A stretch of 64,000 bases of DNA from JAWWPY01 sp964412845 (GCA_964412845.1 CAYPQM010000001.1:56293-120292); one strand, 5' to 3'. Shown: positions 1-8,631, counted from the first letter of the stretch. The notes: generated by a model not told the origin, from the letters alone. Numbers and translations are program-made.

Positions 1-318
1 CCGGCCCCCTATTCGGATGTCCAGTACGACTGCGCGGCGGCGCCAGTCACGGTCGTCACCAGCCAGAACCAGCTCAACCTGATCCGCGGCGTCATCACCC
101 GGCTCGACACCGTCATCAAGCAGGCCGCCGCGGCGGAGGGGGTGACAGTCATCGACGAGGAGAACGCGTTCGCCGGGCACGAGATGTGCACCGCCGACCC
201 GTGGGTCAACAACATAGTCGGCGGCGTGAACGCCCAGGACGAGTCCTTCCACCCCAACGTGGCCGGATACACGAAAGAGGCCGCGGACCTCAAGGCCGAC
301 CTCGACGCCATCGGGTGA
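1..318 (+). CDS. SGNH/GDSL-family secreted lipase or esterase, C-terminal part (5' end outside window)
   Basis: The frame is open from the first base and ends in TGA at 316-318, giving about 105 residues of a C-terminus. The segment ESFHPNVAGY carries the block V Asp/Ser-x-x-His signature of SGNH hydrolases, where the His is the catalytic base. Two cysteines (in YDCAAA and EMCTAD) fit the disulfides of the Streptomyces-type extracellular lipases. By family knowledge it would be a secreted serine esterase acting on acyl esters; the nucleophilic Ser block lies upstream of the window. It converges on the thaumatin-like gene, with a strong hairpin between them. Confidence 0.8.
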   Translation, partial: PAPYSDVQYDCAAAPVTVVTSQNQLNLIRGVITRLDTVIKQAAAAEGVTVIDEENAFAGHEMCTADPWVNNIVGGVNAQDESFHPNVAGYTKEAADLKADLDAIG

Positions 319-347
319 CCACCGGGGGTCGCTCCCCGGCGGTCACC
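314..347. terminator. Hairpin between convergent genes, overlapping a stop codon
   Basis: Bases 314-327 pair with 334-347 in 13 of 14 positions (one A-C mismatch) around a 6-nt loop. The TGA stop of the SGNH hydrolase (316-318) is inside the left arm. There is no T tract, as is common for actinobacterial hairpin terminators. It would serve both this gene and the gene converging from the right. Confidence 0.6.
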
Positions 348-380
348 GTCCGCGCGGGCCGCGCCCTGGGCCGCGGCACG

Positions 381-1367
381 TCATCCGGGCGGAGTGATGC
401 CGAACGTTATCTGGTAATTACACCGGCCTTTGCAGGTGTAGACGCTGGTGGCATCGTCATCGACGTAGGAGTAGGCATACGGCTCAGCCTTCTTGAACAC
501 GGCGGCGTAGTCCACCGGCCACTTGGTCGGGTCGCATTGTGACCGGGGCGCCCACGCGCCGCGGCAGCAGTACTGGTCCCCGCCGAGCTTGGCGCACGCG
601 GACTCACAGGCGACGGCGACTCCGCCGGCCTTGACCTGCAGCGTGCTCGGGCAGTCGACCGATGTGGTGCAGCCGGCCGGCCCGCAGCCCGTCCGGCTGA
701 TCTTGTCCCGGGTCTGCCCCGCGGTGATGTTGATGTACATCGGCAGGTTGGCGCCGTCGACCATGCTGACGTCATAGAAGTCGAGGCCGTCCCAGGCGTT
801 CATGTCGTACTCAGCGAGGGTCGCCGGAATGGCGCCGTAGCCGGTGCACTGGAACCGGCCGCCGCAGTCACCGGTCTGGCACCGGCCCACGCCGTTGGTG
901 AAGGCACATCCTGTGCGGCCCCAGAAGCGGCCGTTCCACTTGTCAGGCACAGTGATCGTCACGCTCTGCCCGGCCGGCAGCACCCAGCCGGTAGCGGTCA
1001 TCGGATGATTCGGGTCCGGGGAAGCGGCCACCCAGATCGTCTGGGTGACCTTGCTGACGAACGTCACCAGGCGCGATCCGGACGCGGCCGCCGCCTGCGC
1101 GGGCGCCGGCGCGCTGGCCGGCGGGGCACTGGCCGGCGGGGCCGCCCTGGACGATGACGGCGCAGCGGTCCGGGCGGGCGACGATTCGCCGGCGGAGTTC
1201 GGCGTCGGCGCGGCATGGCTCGACGCGGCCGGCGGCGCGCTCTGGGTACGCGCCGCCGCCGCGCCGCCGGGCGAGGAACATGCCGCCACCAGCGCGACGG
1301 CAGGCACCGCCGCCACGATCGCAGTGGCGAGCCGCACCGGCCGCTTCCTCGCTGCCCTGAAGGCCAT
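381..1367 (-). CDS. Thaumatin-like domain lipoprotein
   Basis: The 328-residue product starts at ATG 1367, chosen because it gives a clean basic n-region and a lipobox (LVAAC, Cys30) for signal peptidase II. An Ala/Pro/Ser-rich linker of about 70 residues follows. Residues from about 105 to the end form a thaumatin-like fold: a Cys-rich domain with segments such as YDMNAWDGLDFYDVSMVDG and about 14 cysteines in the expected density. Thaumatin-like/GH64-related domains bind or cleave beta-1,3-glucan, so an extracellular role against fungal or plant walls is likely but not proven. The gene is divergent from the sigma factor-glucanase fusion, and the intergenic region holds a perfect 12-bp inverted repeat. 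A longer start at 1454 is possible but would bury the signal peptide. Confidence 0.8.
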   Translation of the reverse strand: MAFRAARKRPVRLATAIVAAVPAVALVAACSSPGGAAAARTQSAPPAASSHAAPTPNSAGESSPARTAAPSSSRAAPPASAPPASAPAPAQAAAASGSRLVTFVSKVTQTIWVAASPDPNHPMTATGWVLPAGQSVTITVPDKWNGRFWGRTGCAFTNGVGRCQTGDCGGRFQCTGYGAIPATLAEYDMNAWDGLDFYDVSMVDGANLPMYINITAGQTRDKISRTGCGPAGCTTSVDCPSTLQVKAGGVAVACESACAKLGGDQYCCRGAWAPRSQCDPTKWPVDYAAVFKKAEPYAYSYVDDDATSVYTCKGRCNYQITFGITPPG

Positions 1368-1490
1368 CCCGTCCGTCCCATGCTGGTCAAGGCGCCCTGC
1401 CCGGTGCAGGCCGCGGGGTGGGGGAGCCAGCGACCCGCCCTGGCCCCCGGGCACTCATCCCCTGCACTGGGAGACGCTCGCACCGCGGCC

Positions 1491-1611
1491 GGATAACAGA
1501 AATCTGAGCGCAGCATCTGCCCCGGTACCGGCGGCCTGCGGCAGTTACGCCAACCGCCGGCCGCATTCTCCGGGCGCGCGGCATCATGCGGATACGGAGT
1601 TTCTGTTATCC
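1491..1611. promoter_or_regulatory. Perfect 12-bp inverted repeat in the divergent promoter region
   Basis: GGATAACAGAAA at 1491-1502 is repeated exactly in inverse orientation at 1600-1611, about 97 bp apart, between the thaumatin-like gene (start 1367) and the sigma factor fusion (start about 1740). The arms could be two identical promoter or activator elements facing each other, one for each divergent gene. The binding factor is unknown; self-recognition by the adjacent ECF sigma factor is one possibility. The rest of the 372-bp intergenic region shows nothing else I can name. Confidence 0.5.
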
Positions 1612-1739
1612 GCGCCGACCTCCGGCGTCTCCTCATAACGGGCGTAGGGACCGGCGCGGCAGCAGCGGCAGCGGCCCGGGCCGGCCGGGAACTGCCATGC
1701 TGCGGCTGCGCTGGCCGACATCGACGAACGTGAGGTGCC

Positions 1740-3641
1740 ATGCAGATGCCACGAGGCAGCGGCCCCGGCGCGGCGACGGTGATCGCCGCGCAAGAGGGCG
1801 ATGAGGGGGCGCTGGACAATCTGCTGTCCGAATACCTGCCGCTGATTTACAACATCGTCGGGCGGGCGCTGAACGGCCACGCCGACGTCGACGACGTGGT
1901 CCAGGAGACCATGCTGCGGGTCGTCCGCAACATGCGGGACCTGCGCGATCCTGGCGCGTTCCGGTCCTGGCTGGTCGCCGTGGCCATCCGTCAGATGCAC
2001 GATCACCGCCAGGCCCGGCAGACCGCGCCGGTCTACGGGCTCAGGCCCGACATGGCCGATCCCGAGGCCGACTTCGTGGACCTGACCCTGCTGCGGCTCG
2101 GCCTGTCAGGTCAGCGCCGGGAAACCGCGCAGGCCACCCGCTGGCTCGACCCGGACGACCGGGATCTGCTGGCGCTGTGGTGGCTGGAAGCGGGCGGCGA
2201 ACTGGACCGCGGTGAGATCGCGGCGGCGCTGGGCTTGCCGCCGAGCCACACGGCGGTGCGCATCGCCAGGATGAAAGAACAGCTCAGCACGGCCCGGGTC
2301 GTGGTCCGGGCGGTGCAGACGGTCCCGCTGTGTGATGGACTGGTCAGCGCCACAGCGGACTGGGATCAGGCTCCTAGCCCGCTGTGGCGCAAGCGCATCG
2401 CACGGCACACCCGCGACTGCGGCCAATGCGGCACGCATTACGACGGGCTGATCCCGGCCGAACGGCTGCTGGCTGGGCTGCCCCTGGTGCCCGTGGCCGC
2501 CGCGGCCGGCGGTGGCTGGCTGGCGCACACCGGGCTGCGGCACCTGGGCCTGAAGCACGGCCGGCTTAAGGCCGCGCATGGCCGCCAGGTGCTGCGCGGT
2601 GCCGCGAGATCCCGGCACGGCCGGATCCTGGTCAAGGCCACGGGCTCGCTGCAGCCGAAGGTGCTGGCCGCGACCCTCGCTGTCACCTGCGCCGCGGGCG
2701 GCGGCGCGTTCGCCGTGGTCCATCAGCACACCGCGCGGCCCGAGGCGCTGGCCAGCCAGCCATCGCCGGCCAGCCATCCGGCACCGCCCAGCCCGGTGAC
2801 CGCGGTGATCGCCCAGCCGCAGCCCAGCCCGTCGCCGCGGCGCACGCACACGCCGCCCGCCGTCGCCGCCAGTGCGCCTGTCACGCCCGCCGCCGATACC
2901 GAGAAGGGCGTCAGTGCCTGGACGTTCAGCGGCGTCAGCCAGGCCCTCGCGCGGTCCGGGGCGTCCTGGTACTACACCTGGTCGGCCAGTCACCCGGGCA
3001 TCACCAGCCCGCCCGGCGTGCAGTTCGTCCCGATGATCTGGGGACCAGGCAGCGTCACCGCCGCGACGCTCAGCCAGGCCAAGGCCGAAAGCAACGTGCT
3101 GCTGGGCTTCAACGAGCCTGACATGAGCGGCCAGTCGAACATGACAGTCTCCCGCGCACTCAGCCTGTGGCCGCAGCTGATGGCCACCGGGATGACCCTG
3201 GGCAGCCCCGCCGTCGCGACGGGGGCCGCCACCCCGGGCGGCTGGCTGGACCAGTTCATGAGCGGTGCCGCCGCCCGCGGGTATCGGGTCAGCTTCATCA
3301 CGGTGCACTGGTATGGGGGCGATTTCGCGACCGGCCCCGCGGTCCAGCAACTGGAGAGCTACCTCCAGGCCATCTACGCCCGCTACCACCTGCCGATCTG
3401 GCTCACCGAGTTCGCCTTGATCAACTTCGGCGGGGCTACGCCCAGTTATCCGACCGAGAGCCAGCAGGCGGCCTTCCTCACGGCATCCACCTCGATGCTC
3501 GGGCACCTGTCTTACGTGCAGCGTTACGCCTGGTTCGCGCTGCCGACCTCCGCCACCGACGGCACCGTCGGCCTGTTCGGCAGCGGCGCAGTGGCCACGT
3601 CGGTCGGCCGGGCCTTCGAGGCCGTCAGCGCGGCCCGCTGA
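1740..3641 (+). CDS. Membrane-anchored ECF sigma factor fused to a GH128-type glycoside hydrolase domain
   Basis: This 633-residue protein has three parts. Residues 23-95 resemble sigma-70 region 2 and 130-190 region 4, so the N-terminus is an ECF-type sigma factor. Residues 223-230 carry His-x3-Cys-x2-Cys, the zinc motif seen in ZAS anti-sigma factors. A hydrophobic segment at about 308-327 is a likely transmembrane helix, followed by a Pro/Ser/Thr-rich linker (330-385). Residues 388-630 match Asl1-like/GH128 beta-1,3-glucanases, with candidate catalytic Glu459 (GFNEPD) and Glu557 (WLTEFA). The topology implies a cytoplasmic sigma factor and an outside carbohydrate domain. C-terminally extended ECFs with sugar-active domains are known in Actinobacteria; how they are released is unclear. 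ATG 1746 is an alternative start with better spacing to GAGGTG (1732-1737). Confidence 0.85.
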   Translation: MQMPRGSGPGAATVIAAQEGDEGALDNLLSEYLPLIYNIVGRALNGHADVDDVVQETMLRVVRNMRDLRDPGAFRSWLVAVAIRQMHDHRQARQTAPVYGLRPDMADPEADFVDLTLLRLGLSGQRRETAQATRWLDPDDRDLLALWWLEAGGELDRGEIAAALGLPPSHTAVRIARMKEQLSTARVVVRAVQTVPLCDGLVSATADWDQAPSPLWRKRIARHTRDCGQCGTHYDGLIPAERLLAGLPLVPVAAAAGGGWLAHTGLRHLGLKHGRLKAAHGRQVLRGAARSRHGRILVKATGSLQPKVLAATLAVTCAAGGGAFAVVHQHTARPEALASQPSPASHPAPPSPVTAVIAQPQPSPSPRRTHTPPAVAASAPVTPAADTEKGVSAWTFSGVSQALARSGASWYYTWSASHPGITSPPGVQFVPMIWGPGSVTAATLSQAKAESNVLLGFNEPDMSGQSNMTVSRALSLWPQLMATGMTLGSPAVATGAATPGGWLDQFMSGAAARGYRVSFITVHWYGGDFATGPAVQQLESYLQAIYARYHLPIWLTEFALINFGGATPSYPTESQQAAFLTASTSMLGHLSYVQRYAWFALPTSATDGTVGLFGSGAVATSVGRAFEAVSAAR

Positions 3642-3666
3642 CCCACTGCCCGCCGGGCCAGGTTCG

Positions 3667-3762
3667 TGGCGGAGGTGGACGGGAATCGAACCCGCCAGCC
3701 CGAGATGCTCGGGCTCAACAGTTTTGAAGACTGCGGAGACCACCAGGTACTCGCACACCTCC
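3667..3762 (-). tRNA. selC: tRNA-Sec (anticodon UCA)
   Basis: Read on the minus strand, the gene begins GGAGGTG and ends CACCTCC, followed by G and an encoded CCA. The anticodon loop is CTTCAAA, giving anticodon TCA, which reads UGA. The variable arm is a long 8-bp stem (AGCCCGAG/CTCGGGCT) with a 3-nt loop, the D stem is extended to about 6 bp, and the T loop is TTCGATT. These are the hallmarks of selenocysteine tRNA rather than Ser or Leu tRNAs. It shows that the genome very likely decodes some UGA codons as selenocysteine. selA, selB and selD are not in the window. The eighth acceptor pair looks mismatched. Confidence 0.93.
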
Positions 3763-3793
3763 GGGCATTACCCTAACGCCGGATGCACCGGGG

Positions 3794-4420
3794 CTAGAGG
3801 TCGCCCACGGCGACCAGGATCCCGATGGCCACCAGCACGATCCCGGCCAGATACTGGCTGCCGTACTCGACCACGGCGGCGAGCCGCCGGCCAAGCTCCA
3901 GTCCGAGCAGGCTCAGGCCCACGCTTACCACGGCGAACACCACGATGGCTGCCACCACAGACGTCTGCTGGACGCCGAGGCCGAACCCGACCACCAGGTT
4001 GTCCAGCGAGAGCGCGAAAGCGGTCAGCAGAAGCCGCCTCGTCGTCATGGGCAGTACCGGCACGTCTTTCCGGCCGCCACGGGCGGTCTGGATCAGCTGC
4101 CAGGCGCCCATCACGATGAGCAGCGCCCCGCCGGCGTAACGCGCAGCGCTGCCCAGCGCGTGCGCCACGCCATGGCCCACCAGCAGGCCGACCAGCGGCA
4201 TCCCGGCTTCGAAGATCCCGAAGACCACACCAACCTTGATCCGGGTCGCCTTCTCGACGCCAGAGAGCCCGATGCTGACCGATGCGCCGAAATTGCCGAG
4301 CCCGACCGCGAGGGCAGCCAGGATCAGGGTGAGCACGGGGACACCCGATTCACCCGCACCGGTCAAACCCCCACCGGGACGGGCAGATTGATCTCCACTC
4401 ACCAGAAGATACCAACGCAT
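3794..4420 (-). CDS. MntP-like (DUF204-type) manganese/cation efflux membrane protein
   Basis: The 208-residue protein has six predicted transmembrane segments in two related halves. It carries the family-type patterns GIFEAGMPLVGLLVG in the first half and LSLDNLVVGFGLG in the second; the acidic residues inside the membrane are those used for Mn(II) in MntP. The likely role is export of Mn(II) or a related divalent ion from the cytoplasm. The first 25 or so residues are polar and unlike the family, so the true start may be the GTG at 4336. I see no clear riboswitch in the 143 bases upstream. Confidence 0.75.
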   Translation of the reverse strand: MRWYLLVSGDQSARPGGGLTGAGESGVPVLTLILAALAVGLGNFGASVSIGLSGVEKATRIKVGVVFGIFEAGMPLVGLLVGHGVAHALGSAARYAGGALLIVMGAWQLIQTARGGRKDVPVLPMTTRRLLLTAFALSLDNLVVGFGLGVQQTSVVAAIVVFAVVSVGLSLLGLELGRRLAAVVEYGSQYLAGIVLVAIGILVAVGDL

Positions 4421-4563
4421 CCGCAGCTCAGCCCGCGATCGTTATCGATCTGGTCATCGTGGTGGCTGCGGGCGGTGACTGCCCGGATGCGGACTGGCCC
4501 GCCACGGCAGCCGTCAAGGGCTGACCCAGCACCGTACTGACGGGTCCTGGCATAGTCAGGGGG

Positions 4564-5928
4564 ATGGATCTACAGCGGTGGCTGAGCGCGGGGGCCGGCG
4601 CGATCGCGGACTGGGAAGCCGGCTTCGCCGCGTTCCAGCCGCATCCTTCGGCCCAGGTCACTGACGAGCGCTTCGCCACCGCGTTCAAGGCCTTCACCGA
4701 GCGGCTGCGGGACAACTACCCGTATTTCCATCCCAGCTATGCCGGGCAGATGCTGAAGCCCCCGCACCCCGCGGCCGTGATCGGCTACCTGACCGCGATG
4801 CTGGTCAATCCGAACAACCACGCGCTCGACTCCAGCCGCGCCACCTCGCAGATGGAGAAGGAAGTCATCGCCCAACTGGCGGAGATGTTCGGCTTCGCCA
4901 CCCACCTGGGCCACCTGACCAGCAGCGGCACGATCGCGAACCTGGAAGCCCTCTACGTGGCCCGCGAACTGCACCCCGGCCGCGGCGTCGCGTACAGCAC
5001 CGAGGCGCATTACACCCACGGCCGGATGTGCGGGGTGCTCGGCATTGAGGGCTCCGCTGTCCCGGTCGACGCCGCGGGCCGGCTGGACCCGGCCGCGCTG
5101 CGCGAACTGCTCGCGGGCGGCCGGATCGGGACGGTGGTGGTGACGGCCGGCACCACTGGACTGGGGGCCATCGATCCCATGCACGAGGTGCTGCCCATCG
5201 CCCGCGAGCACGGCGTCCGGGTGCACGTCGACGCGGCCTACGGCGGCTTCTTCGCCCTGCTGGCGGGCCTGGCCGAGCCCGCCGGGATACCAGAAGCGCC
5301 GTGGCGGGCCATCGGCGGGTGTGACTCGGTCGTCGTCGACCCGCACAAGCACGGGCTGCAGCCCTACGGGTGCGGGGCGGTGCTGTTCCGCGATCCCGGA
5401 GTCGGCCGCCTCTACCTGCACGACTCCCCCTACACCTACTTCACCTCCGACGAGCTGCACCTCGGTGAGATCAGCCTGGAATGCTCCAGGTCCGGCGCGG
5501 CCGCGGCCGCGCTGTGGCTGACCTTCCAGGTGCTGCCACCCATGCCGGCCGGGCTCGGCCAGGTGCTGGCGGCCGGCCGGCGGGCAGCGCTCGGCTGGGC
5601 CCGGCTGATCGATGCCTCCGACCACCTGGACCTTTACCAGCCGCCCGAACTGGACATCGTCACGTACTTCCCGGCCACCGACCCGGCCAGCCTGTCCGCG
5701 ATCGACCAGGTGTCCGGCCGGATGCTGGCCGACGGCATGGCCGACCCGGCCGACCCGGTCTTCCTGAGCACGCTGCGCGTCCCGGCCAGCGAGTTCACCC
5801 GCCGCCACCCGAACGTAGCGCCGGACCGCGACGGGGCCCGGATCCTGCGCAGCGTCCTGATGAAACCTGAGCACGAAAGCTGTCTCCCGAAGCTGCACGA
5901 GCGCATCGAGCACCTGGCCCGCCGCTGA
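4564..5928 (+). CDS. PLP-dependent group II (aromatic amino acid/glutamate-type) decarboxylase
   Basis: The 454-residue protein has the fold-type I layout of group II decarboxylases. The PLP-binding segment is HVDAAYGGFFALLAG, and the Schiff-base lysine lies in SVVVDPHKHGLQPYGCG. SSGTIANLEAL near residue 120 is the cofactor phosphate-binding region. It should remove the alpha-carboxyl group of an amino acid in the cytoplasm; the substrate (tyrosine, aspartate, glutamate or another) cannot be told from sequence alone. ATG 4564 follows a GGGGG stretch. It stands alone between the MntP-like gene and the convergent STAND regulator. Confidence 0.85.
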   Translation: MDLQRWLSAGAGAIADWEAGFAAFQPHPSAQVTDERFATAFKAFTERLRDNYPYFHPSYAGQMLKPPHPAAVIGYLTAMLVNPNNHALDSSRATSQMEKEVIAQLAEMFGFATHLGHLTSSGTIANLEALYVARELHPGRGVAYSTEAHYTHGRMCGVLGIEGSAVPVDAAGRLDPAALRELLAGGRIGTVVVTAGTTGLGAIDPMHEVLPIAREHGVRVHVDAAYGGFFALLAGLAEPAGIPEAPWRAIGGCDSVVVDPHKHGLQPYGCGAVLFRDPGVGRLYLHDSPYTYFTSDELHLGEISLECSRSGAAAAALWLTFQVLPPMPAGLGQVLAAGRRAALGWARLIDASDHLDLYQPPELDIVTYFPATDPASLSAIDQVSGRMLADGMADPADPVFLSTLRVPASEFTRRHPNVAPDRDGARILRSVLMKPEHESCLPKLHERIEHLARR

Positions 5929-5956
5929 CAACCTCGCCCGCCGCCGGCCTGCGGGG

Positions 5957-5973
5957 CCGCCCCTGCGGGGCGG
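5957..5973. terminator. Short GC hairpin between convergent genes
   Basis: CCGCCCC (5957-5963) and GGGGCGG (5967-5973) form a perfect 7-bp stem with a 3-nt loop, placed between the decarboxylase stop (5928) and the end of the regulator (5992). It may act as a bidirectional terminator; no T tract is present. Confidence 0.4.
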
Positions 5974-5991
5974 GCACTGCTCAGCCGAGGC

Positions 5992-8631
5992 TCACAACAC
6001 GCGGTGGTCGTGGTTGTCCGTGGCGGCGAGCTGGGCACGGACCTGATCGGCTTCGGGGACGCCGAGATCGCTGTAGCGGGTGAGGGCTTCGTGCCAGTGC
6101 TGCCGGGCCGGGCCGGGGTCGCCGGTCGCCTGGTAGACGTGGGCCAGGCCGTGGTGGGCGCGAGCCTGCTGATGCTGGTCGGCGATCCGGCGGGCCAGGG
6201 CGAGCGCACTGGTGTGCTGGGTGCGGGCCTGCTCAGGATGGCCGGTGCCGAGGAGGACTTCGCCGAGGCCGTTGAGCGCCTTGGCTTCGCCGGCCTGGTT
6301 CCTTATCTCGCGGAACAAGGTCAAGGCCTGTTCATGGTGTCTGGTGGCCGGCTGAGAGCGGCCCTGCCGCCGGTGGACGTCGCCGAGATTCGACAGGGCA
6401 TAGGCCTCGCCGCTACGGTCGCCGGTCTCCCGGAACAAGGTCAGCGCCTGCTGGAGGCGCTTGCTGGCCTCACGGAATCGACTCTGCTGCGAGCTGACCA
6501 GGCCGAGGCCGGACAGCGCGTGAGCCTCACCGGTCCGGTCGCCGACGCCACGGAACAGCGCCAGGGCCTGATGAAAGTGGCTGGTGGCCTGCTGGCAGCG
6601 GCCCTGCCGCAGATCGGCGAGGCCGAGGCTGCCCAGCGCGCGGGCCTCACTAGTCCGGTCACCAGTCTCATGGAATATGGCCAGAGCCTGCCGGAGGCAA
6701 CCGGTGGCCTCCTGGCTACGGCCCCGCTGAAAGTCGACGAGGCTGAGGTTGCCCAGCGCGCGGGCCTCACCGGTCTGGTCGCCAGCCTCCCGGGACAAGG
6801 CCACGGCCTGCTGCAGAAGGCTGGCCGCCTGCTCGCAACGACCTTGCCGAAAGTCGGCCAGGCCGAGGTCGTTCAGCGCGGTAGCTTCAGCTATCCGGTC
6901 GCCGGCCTGGGCAGCGGCGTAACGGGCATGGCTGTGAATAGTCACGGCATCAAGGTCGTGCCCGCCTTCGAGATAGCGGAACAGGGTAGCGGCCAGGTGG
7001 GTGGCGTGCGCGGACCAGCCGTGCGCAGCGGCATACGCCGCGGAGGCGACCAGGATGGCGCGTTCGGCATCGAGCCAGGCGCGCGCCGCAGCGGGGTCGC
7101 CCACTGGCGGGGCAGGCGTGGCCGAGCGGGGGACGCGCGGACGGCGGTGCCGCTCGGCGGGGAAGAGGGTGTCCATCGCGGCGGCGGCGGTGTGCAGGTA
7201 GTGGTCGAACAGGCGGGTCAGCGCGGCCCGCCGCTCCTGGTCGGCAGCAAGCTCAGGAGCGTAGGCGCGCAGCAGGTCATGCATGGCGTAACGACCCCCC
7301 CGGGCGGCCTGGATCAGGTGCGCGCGGGCCAGTTCGTCCAGGACATGGCCGGCCTGCTCGAGGGTGCTGCCGGTGAGCGCGGCGGCCGCATAGCGGTCGA
7401 GATCAGGGCCGGGGTGCAAGCCCAGCAGCCGGAACGCGCGGGCGGCACGGGCGTCCAGGGACCGGTACGACCAGGAGAACACGGCCCGCACGGCGGTGCG
7501 CGGGTCCCCGCCGGCGTCCAGCAGGTCCAGCCGCTGCTGCTGATCAGCCAGATAACCGACCAGGTCGGCGAGCAGGGCCGAGGGCCGGGCCACGGCGAGC
7601 TCGGCCGCCACCCGCAGCGCCAGCGGCAGCCGCGAGCATTGCCCGGCCAGCGCCGCAGCCGCACCGAGGTCGGCGTCGACCCGTCCGCCGATCAACGCCC
7701 GCAGCAGGCCGACCGCCTCCCCCGATGGCAGCAGGTCCAGGTCCAGCCGCTGGGCACCATCCCGGGCCACCAGGCCGGCCAGCGAATCGCGGCTGGTCAC
7801 CACCGCGACACAGCCCGGGGTGCCGGGCAGCAGCGACCGGACCTGTTCAACTGATCCGGCGTTGTCTGCCACCACCAGCATCCGCCGCCCGGCCAGCAGG
7901 CTCCGGTACCAGGCGGCGCGCTCCGCCACCTCCACCGGGATGTCCGGCCGGGCTACGCCGAGCGCGCGCAGGAACCCGGCCAGCGCTTCGGCGGCCGGCA
8001 TCGGCTGATCGGGGTCATAACCGCGCAGGTTCACATAGAGCTGCCCGTCCGGGAAGCGTTCTGCGACCTGGTGTGCCCAGTGAACGGCGAGGGCGGTCTT
8101 GCCCACGCCCGCGGTCCCCTCGATCGCCGAGATCACTACCGCGCCGCCGTGACAGGCTTGATCCAGGAGGCCATTCAGCGCCTTCAGCTCCGCTTCCCGG
8201 CCGACGAAATGCCCCACCGCGGCGGGCAGTTGCCGCGGAACCCCGCTCAACGGCCGGCTCGCGCTGGAGACCCCAGCGGTTCCGGGCGGCCCGGCGGTTC
8301 CGGGCGCCCCGGCGGGATCGGCGGGCCCGTGCCCGGCTGGGTAGCCGACGCGGTCGGCCGGCGGTGCCAACGCCGGCGGTGCCAGGCCTGCGGCCGTCGC
8401 GAGCTCGGCCAGCGCGAACTGCGATAGTTCCAACGCGGCGGCGAGCTTGCCTACCGAGCGGCGATATGGCCGGCTCCTGCGTCCACGCTCCATGTCGCTG
8501 ATCGCACGGGCGCTCAACCCGGACCGCTCGGCCAACTCTTCCTGTGTCAGTCTGGCCGCCATCCGGTGCTGGCGAAGAAGCAGCCCGAAGTCATCACTCT
8601 GCTCCGCGGTAGTACCCACCCGCCTCGCCAT
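5992..8631 (-). CDS. XRE HTH - NB-ARC (STAND ATPase) - TPR regulator
   Basis: From ATG 8631 the product is 879 residues. An XRE-type helix-turn-helix lies at about 10-65 (LTQEELAERSGLSARAISDM). After a Pro/Gly/Ala linker comes an NB-ARC ATPase with Walker A GTAGVGKTALAVH, Walker B-like MLVVADNA and the sensor region VVTSRD. A winged-helix segment follows, then a C-terminal array of about seven TPR units of 40 residues, each repeating the pattern ALSNLG...GR. In DNA the array is a 120-bp periodicity between about 6100 and 6960. Such STAND proteins act as ligand-activated transcription switches, often for secondary metabolism. It is divergent from the mau-like cluster at 8969 and is a candidate regulator of it. 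A GTG start at 8703 is possible but no ribosome site supports either start well. Confidence 0.85.
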   Translation of the reverse strand: MARRVGTTAEQSDDFGLLLRQHRMAARLTQEELAERSGLSARAISDMERGRRSRPYRRSVGKLAAALELSQFALAELATAAGLAPPALAPPADRVGYPAGHGPADPAGAPGTAGPPGTAGVSSASRPLSGVPRQLPAAVGHFVGREAELKALNGLLDQACHGGAVVISAIEGTAGVGKTALAVHWAHQVAERFPDGQLYVNLRGYDPDQPMPAAEALAGFLRALGVARPDIPVEVAERAAWYRSLLAGRRMLVVADNAGSVEQVRSLLPGTPGCVAVVTSRDSLAGLVARDGAQRLDLDLLPSGEAVGLLRALIGGRVDADLGAAAALAGQCSRLPLALRVAAELAVARPSALLADLVGYLADQQQRLDLLDAGGDPRTAVRAVFSWSYRSLDARAARAFRLLGLHPGPDLDRYAAAALTGSTLEQAGHVLDELARAHLIQAARGGRYAMHDLLRAYAPELAADQERRAALTRLFDHYLHTAAAAMDTLFPAERHRRPRVPRSATPAPPVGDPAAARAWLDAERAILVASAAYAAAHGWSAHATHLAATLFRYLEGGHDLDAVTIHSHARYAAAQAGDRIAEATALNDLGLADFRQGRCEQAASLLQQAVALSREAGDQTGEARALGNLSLVDFQRGRSQEATGCLRQALAIFHETGDRTSEARALGSLGLADLRQGRCQQATSHFHQALALFRGVGDRTGEAHALSGLGLVSSQQSRFREASKRLQQALTLFRETGDRSGEAYALSNLGDVHRRQGRSQPATRHHEQALTLFREIRNQAGEAKALNGLGEVLLGTGHPEQARTQHTSALALARRIADQHQQARAHHGLAHVYQATGDPGPARQHWHEALTRYSDLGVPEADQVRAQLAATDNHDHRVL

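Noticed and set aside
2106..3758. 550-residue antisense frame over the sigma factor-glucanase fusion
   Set aside because: Shadow of a strongly supported gene; it also runs through tRNA-Sec.
6004..7854. Long open frame on the plus strand opposite the STAND/TPR regulator
   Set aside because: It mirrors the 120-bp TPR repeat of the real gene, has low-complexity composition and no ribosome site. High GC at third positions creates such antisense frames throughout the window.
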